This document shows positions 42,208-42,259 of a DNA stretch of 42,259 bases, piece after piece (the stretch's first letter is position 1; each line of letters begins with the position of its first letter). The DNA comes from Mycobacterium neglectum. GTDB lineage: Bacteria; Actinomycetota; Actinomycetes; Mycobacteriales; Mycobacteriaceae. The DNA is taken from positions 1 through 42,259 of the forward strand of contig NZ_NVQE01000049.1 in assembly GCF_002591975.1 (NCBI RefSeq). The letters are read 5' to 3'. Made by a program: the position numbers and the translations under genes. Below the pieces are notes generated by a model. The model made no database searches. It was not told the DNA's origin and worked only from the letters and a program-made list of their open reading frames with translations.

Positions 42208-42258
42208 TTACTTCGCCGTGGCCAATCGGTTGATTGACGGTTGCAATGCTTCCAGGTC
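42208..42258 (-). CDS. possible C-terminal end of an element-encoded protein (partial)
   Basis: A minus-strand frame open from the window edge reads DLEALQPSINRLATAK and stops at 42208-42210. The composition is protein-like, and the position, about 75 nt inside the presumed element end, suits the 3' end of a transposase or helper gene. Sixteen residues are too few to identify a family. Confidence 0.3.
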   Translation of the reverse strand, partial: DLEALQPSINRLATAK

Positions 42259-42259
42259 G

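Larger units (their letters stand above)
42134..42259. mobile_element. end of a probable insertion element interrupting rpfB (continues beyond the window)
   Basis: Sequence homologous to rpfB stops near 42133, and the following 126 nt match nothing expected for rpfB. They contain two tandem 24-25-bp repeats and a short frame ending in a stop, the layout of an IS end with subterminal transposase-binding repeats, as in IS21-type elements. The family is a guess; the other end and any target duplication lie outside. Confidence 0.6.

Noticed and set aside
1..42259. CRISPR array, prophage or complete IS
   Set aside because: No regularly spaced direct repeats, no phage structural genes and no full transposase in the window; only the partial element at the right edge.

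Overview
The window is chromosomal DNA of a mycobacterium, probably a fast-growing environmental species (Mycolicibacterium-like). Support: GC-rich coding on both strands, many GTG starts, and typical mycobacterial genes (PE-PPE hydrolase, Ruc/FmdB-type chaperone, Glp/GlpR divisome pair, cNMP-binding Pat acetyltransferase, Pmt, RpfB). From memory, the backbone order follows M. tuberculosis Rv0985c to Rv1009 (mscL, Rv0990c, ruc, FTHF cyclo-ligase, galU, moeA1/glp, rimJ, glpR, pat, Rv0999-like lipoproteins, alkB-like, arcA, pmt, rsmI, pabB, metG, tatD, rpfB). Blocks I do not recall at this locus in M. tuberculosis are interleaved. The species assignment is inference; no database search was possible.

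Layout. 1-1.5 kb: three small exported proteins, two of them facing each other across a perfect 17-bp terminator hairpin. 1.5-8.1 kb: conserved core. mscL, a SAF-domain protein and ruc run leftward, with a CIRCE (HrcA) operator before ruc; then the FTHF cyclo-ligase; then rightward galU-glp-rimJ-glpR and tRNA-Ala(CGC). 8.2-17 kb: accessory metabolism (SDR, EamA exporter, thiolase + OB-fold pair, wax ester synthase/DGAT, TrhA/hemolysin III) and a tight leftward SDR / LigD-like polymerase / phosphotransferase operon. 17-23.3 kb: pat and a shikimate-dehydrogenase-like gene, then a cell-surface cluster (LpqN-type lipoprotein, PE-PPE hydrolase, a small secreted two-Cys protein, two DUF5642-like lipoproteins). 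23.3-31.1 kb: a soxR-alkB operon divergent from arcA around a 22-bp palindrome, then pmt, rsmI, a PH-like membrane protein, an amidohydrolase and pabB.

31.1-38.6 kb is the most distinctive block. Two paralogous operons, each a FAD oxidoreductase followed by an ECF41-type sigma factor with a GTGA overlap, flank a 944-residue membrane PAS-PAS-PAS-PP2C phosphatase. Both operons are preceded by the same promoter architecture (TGTCAC[A/G], 16 bp, TGTC), as expected for an autoregulated ECF41 circuit. One copy should be leaderless; the other has a leader of about 75 nt with a GC hairpin and a 7-codon upstream ORF.

38.6-42.3 kb: metG, tatD and an rpfB gene that keeps its three DUF348 repeats and G5 domain but is cut inside the catalytic Rpf domain. 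Non-rpfB DNA starts near 42134 and carries tandem 24-25-bp repeats, which looks like the end of an insertion element continuing past the window.
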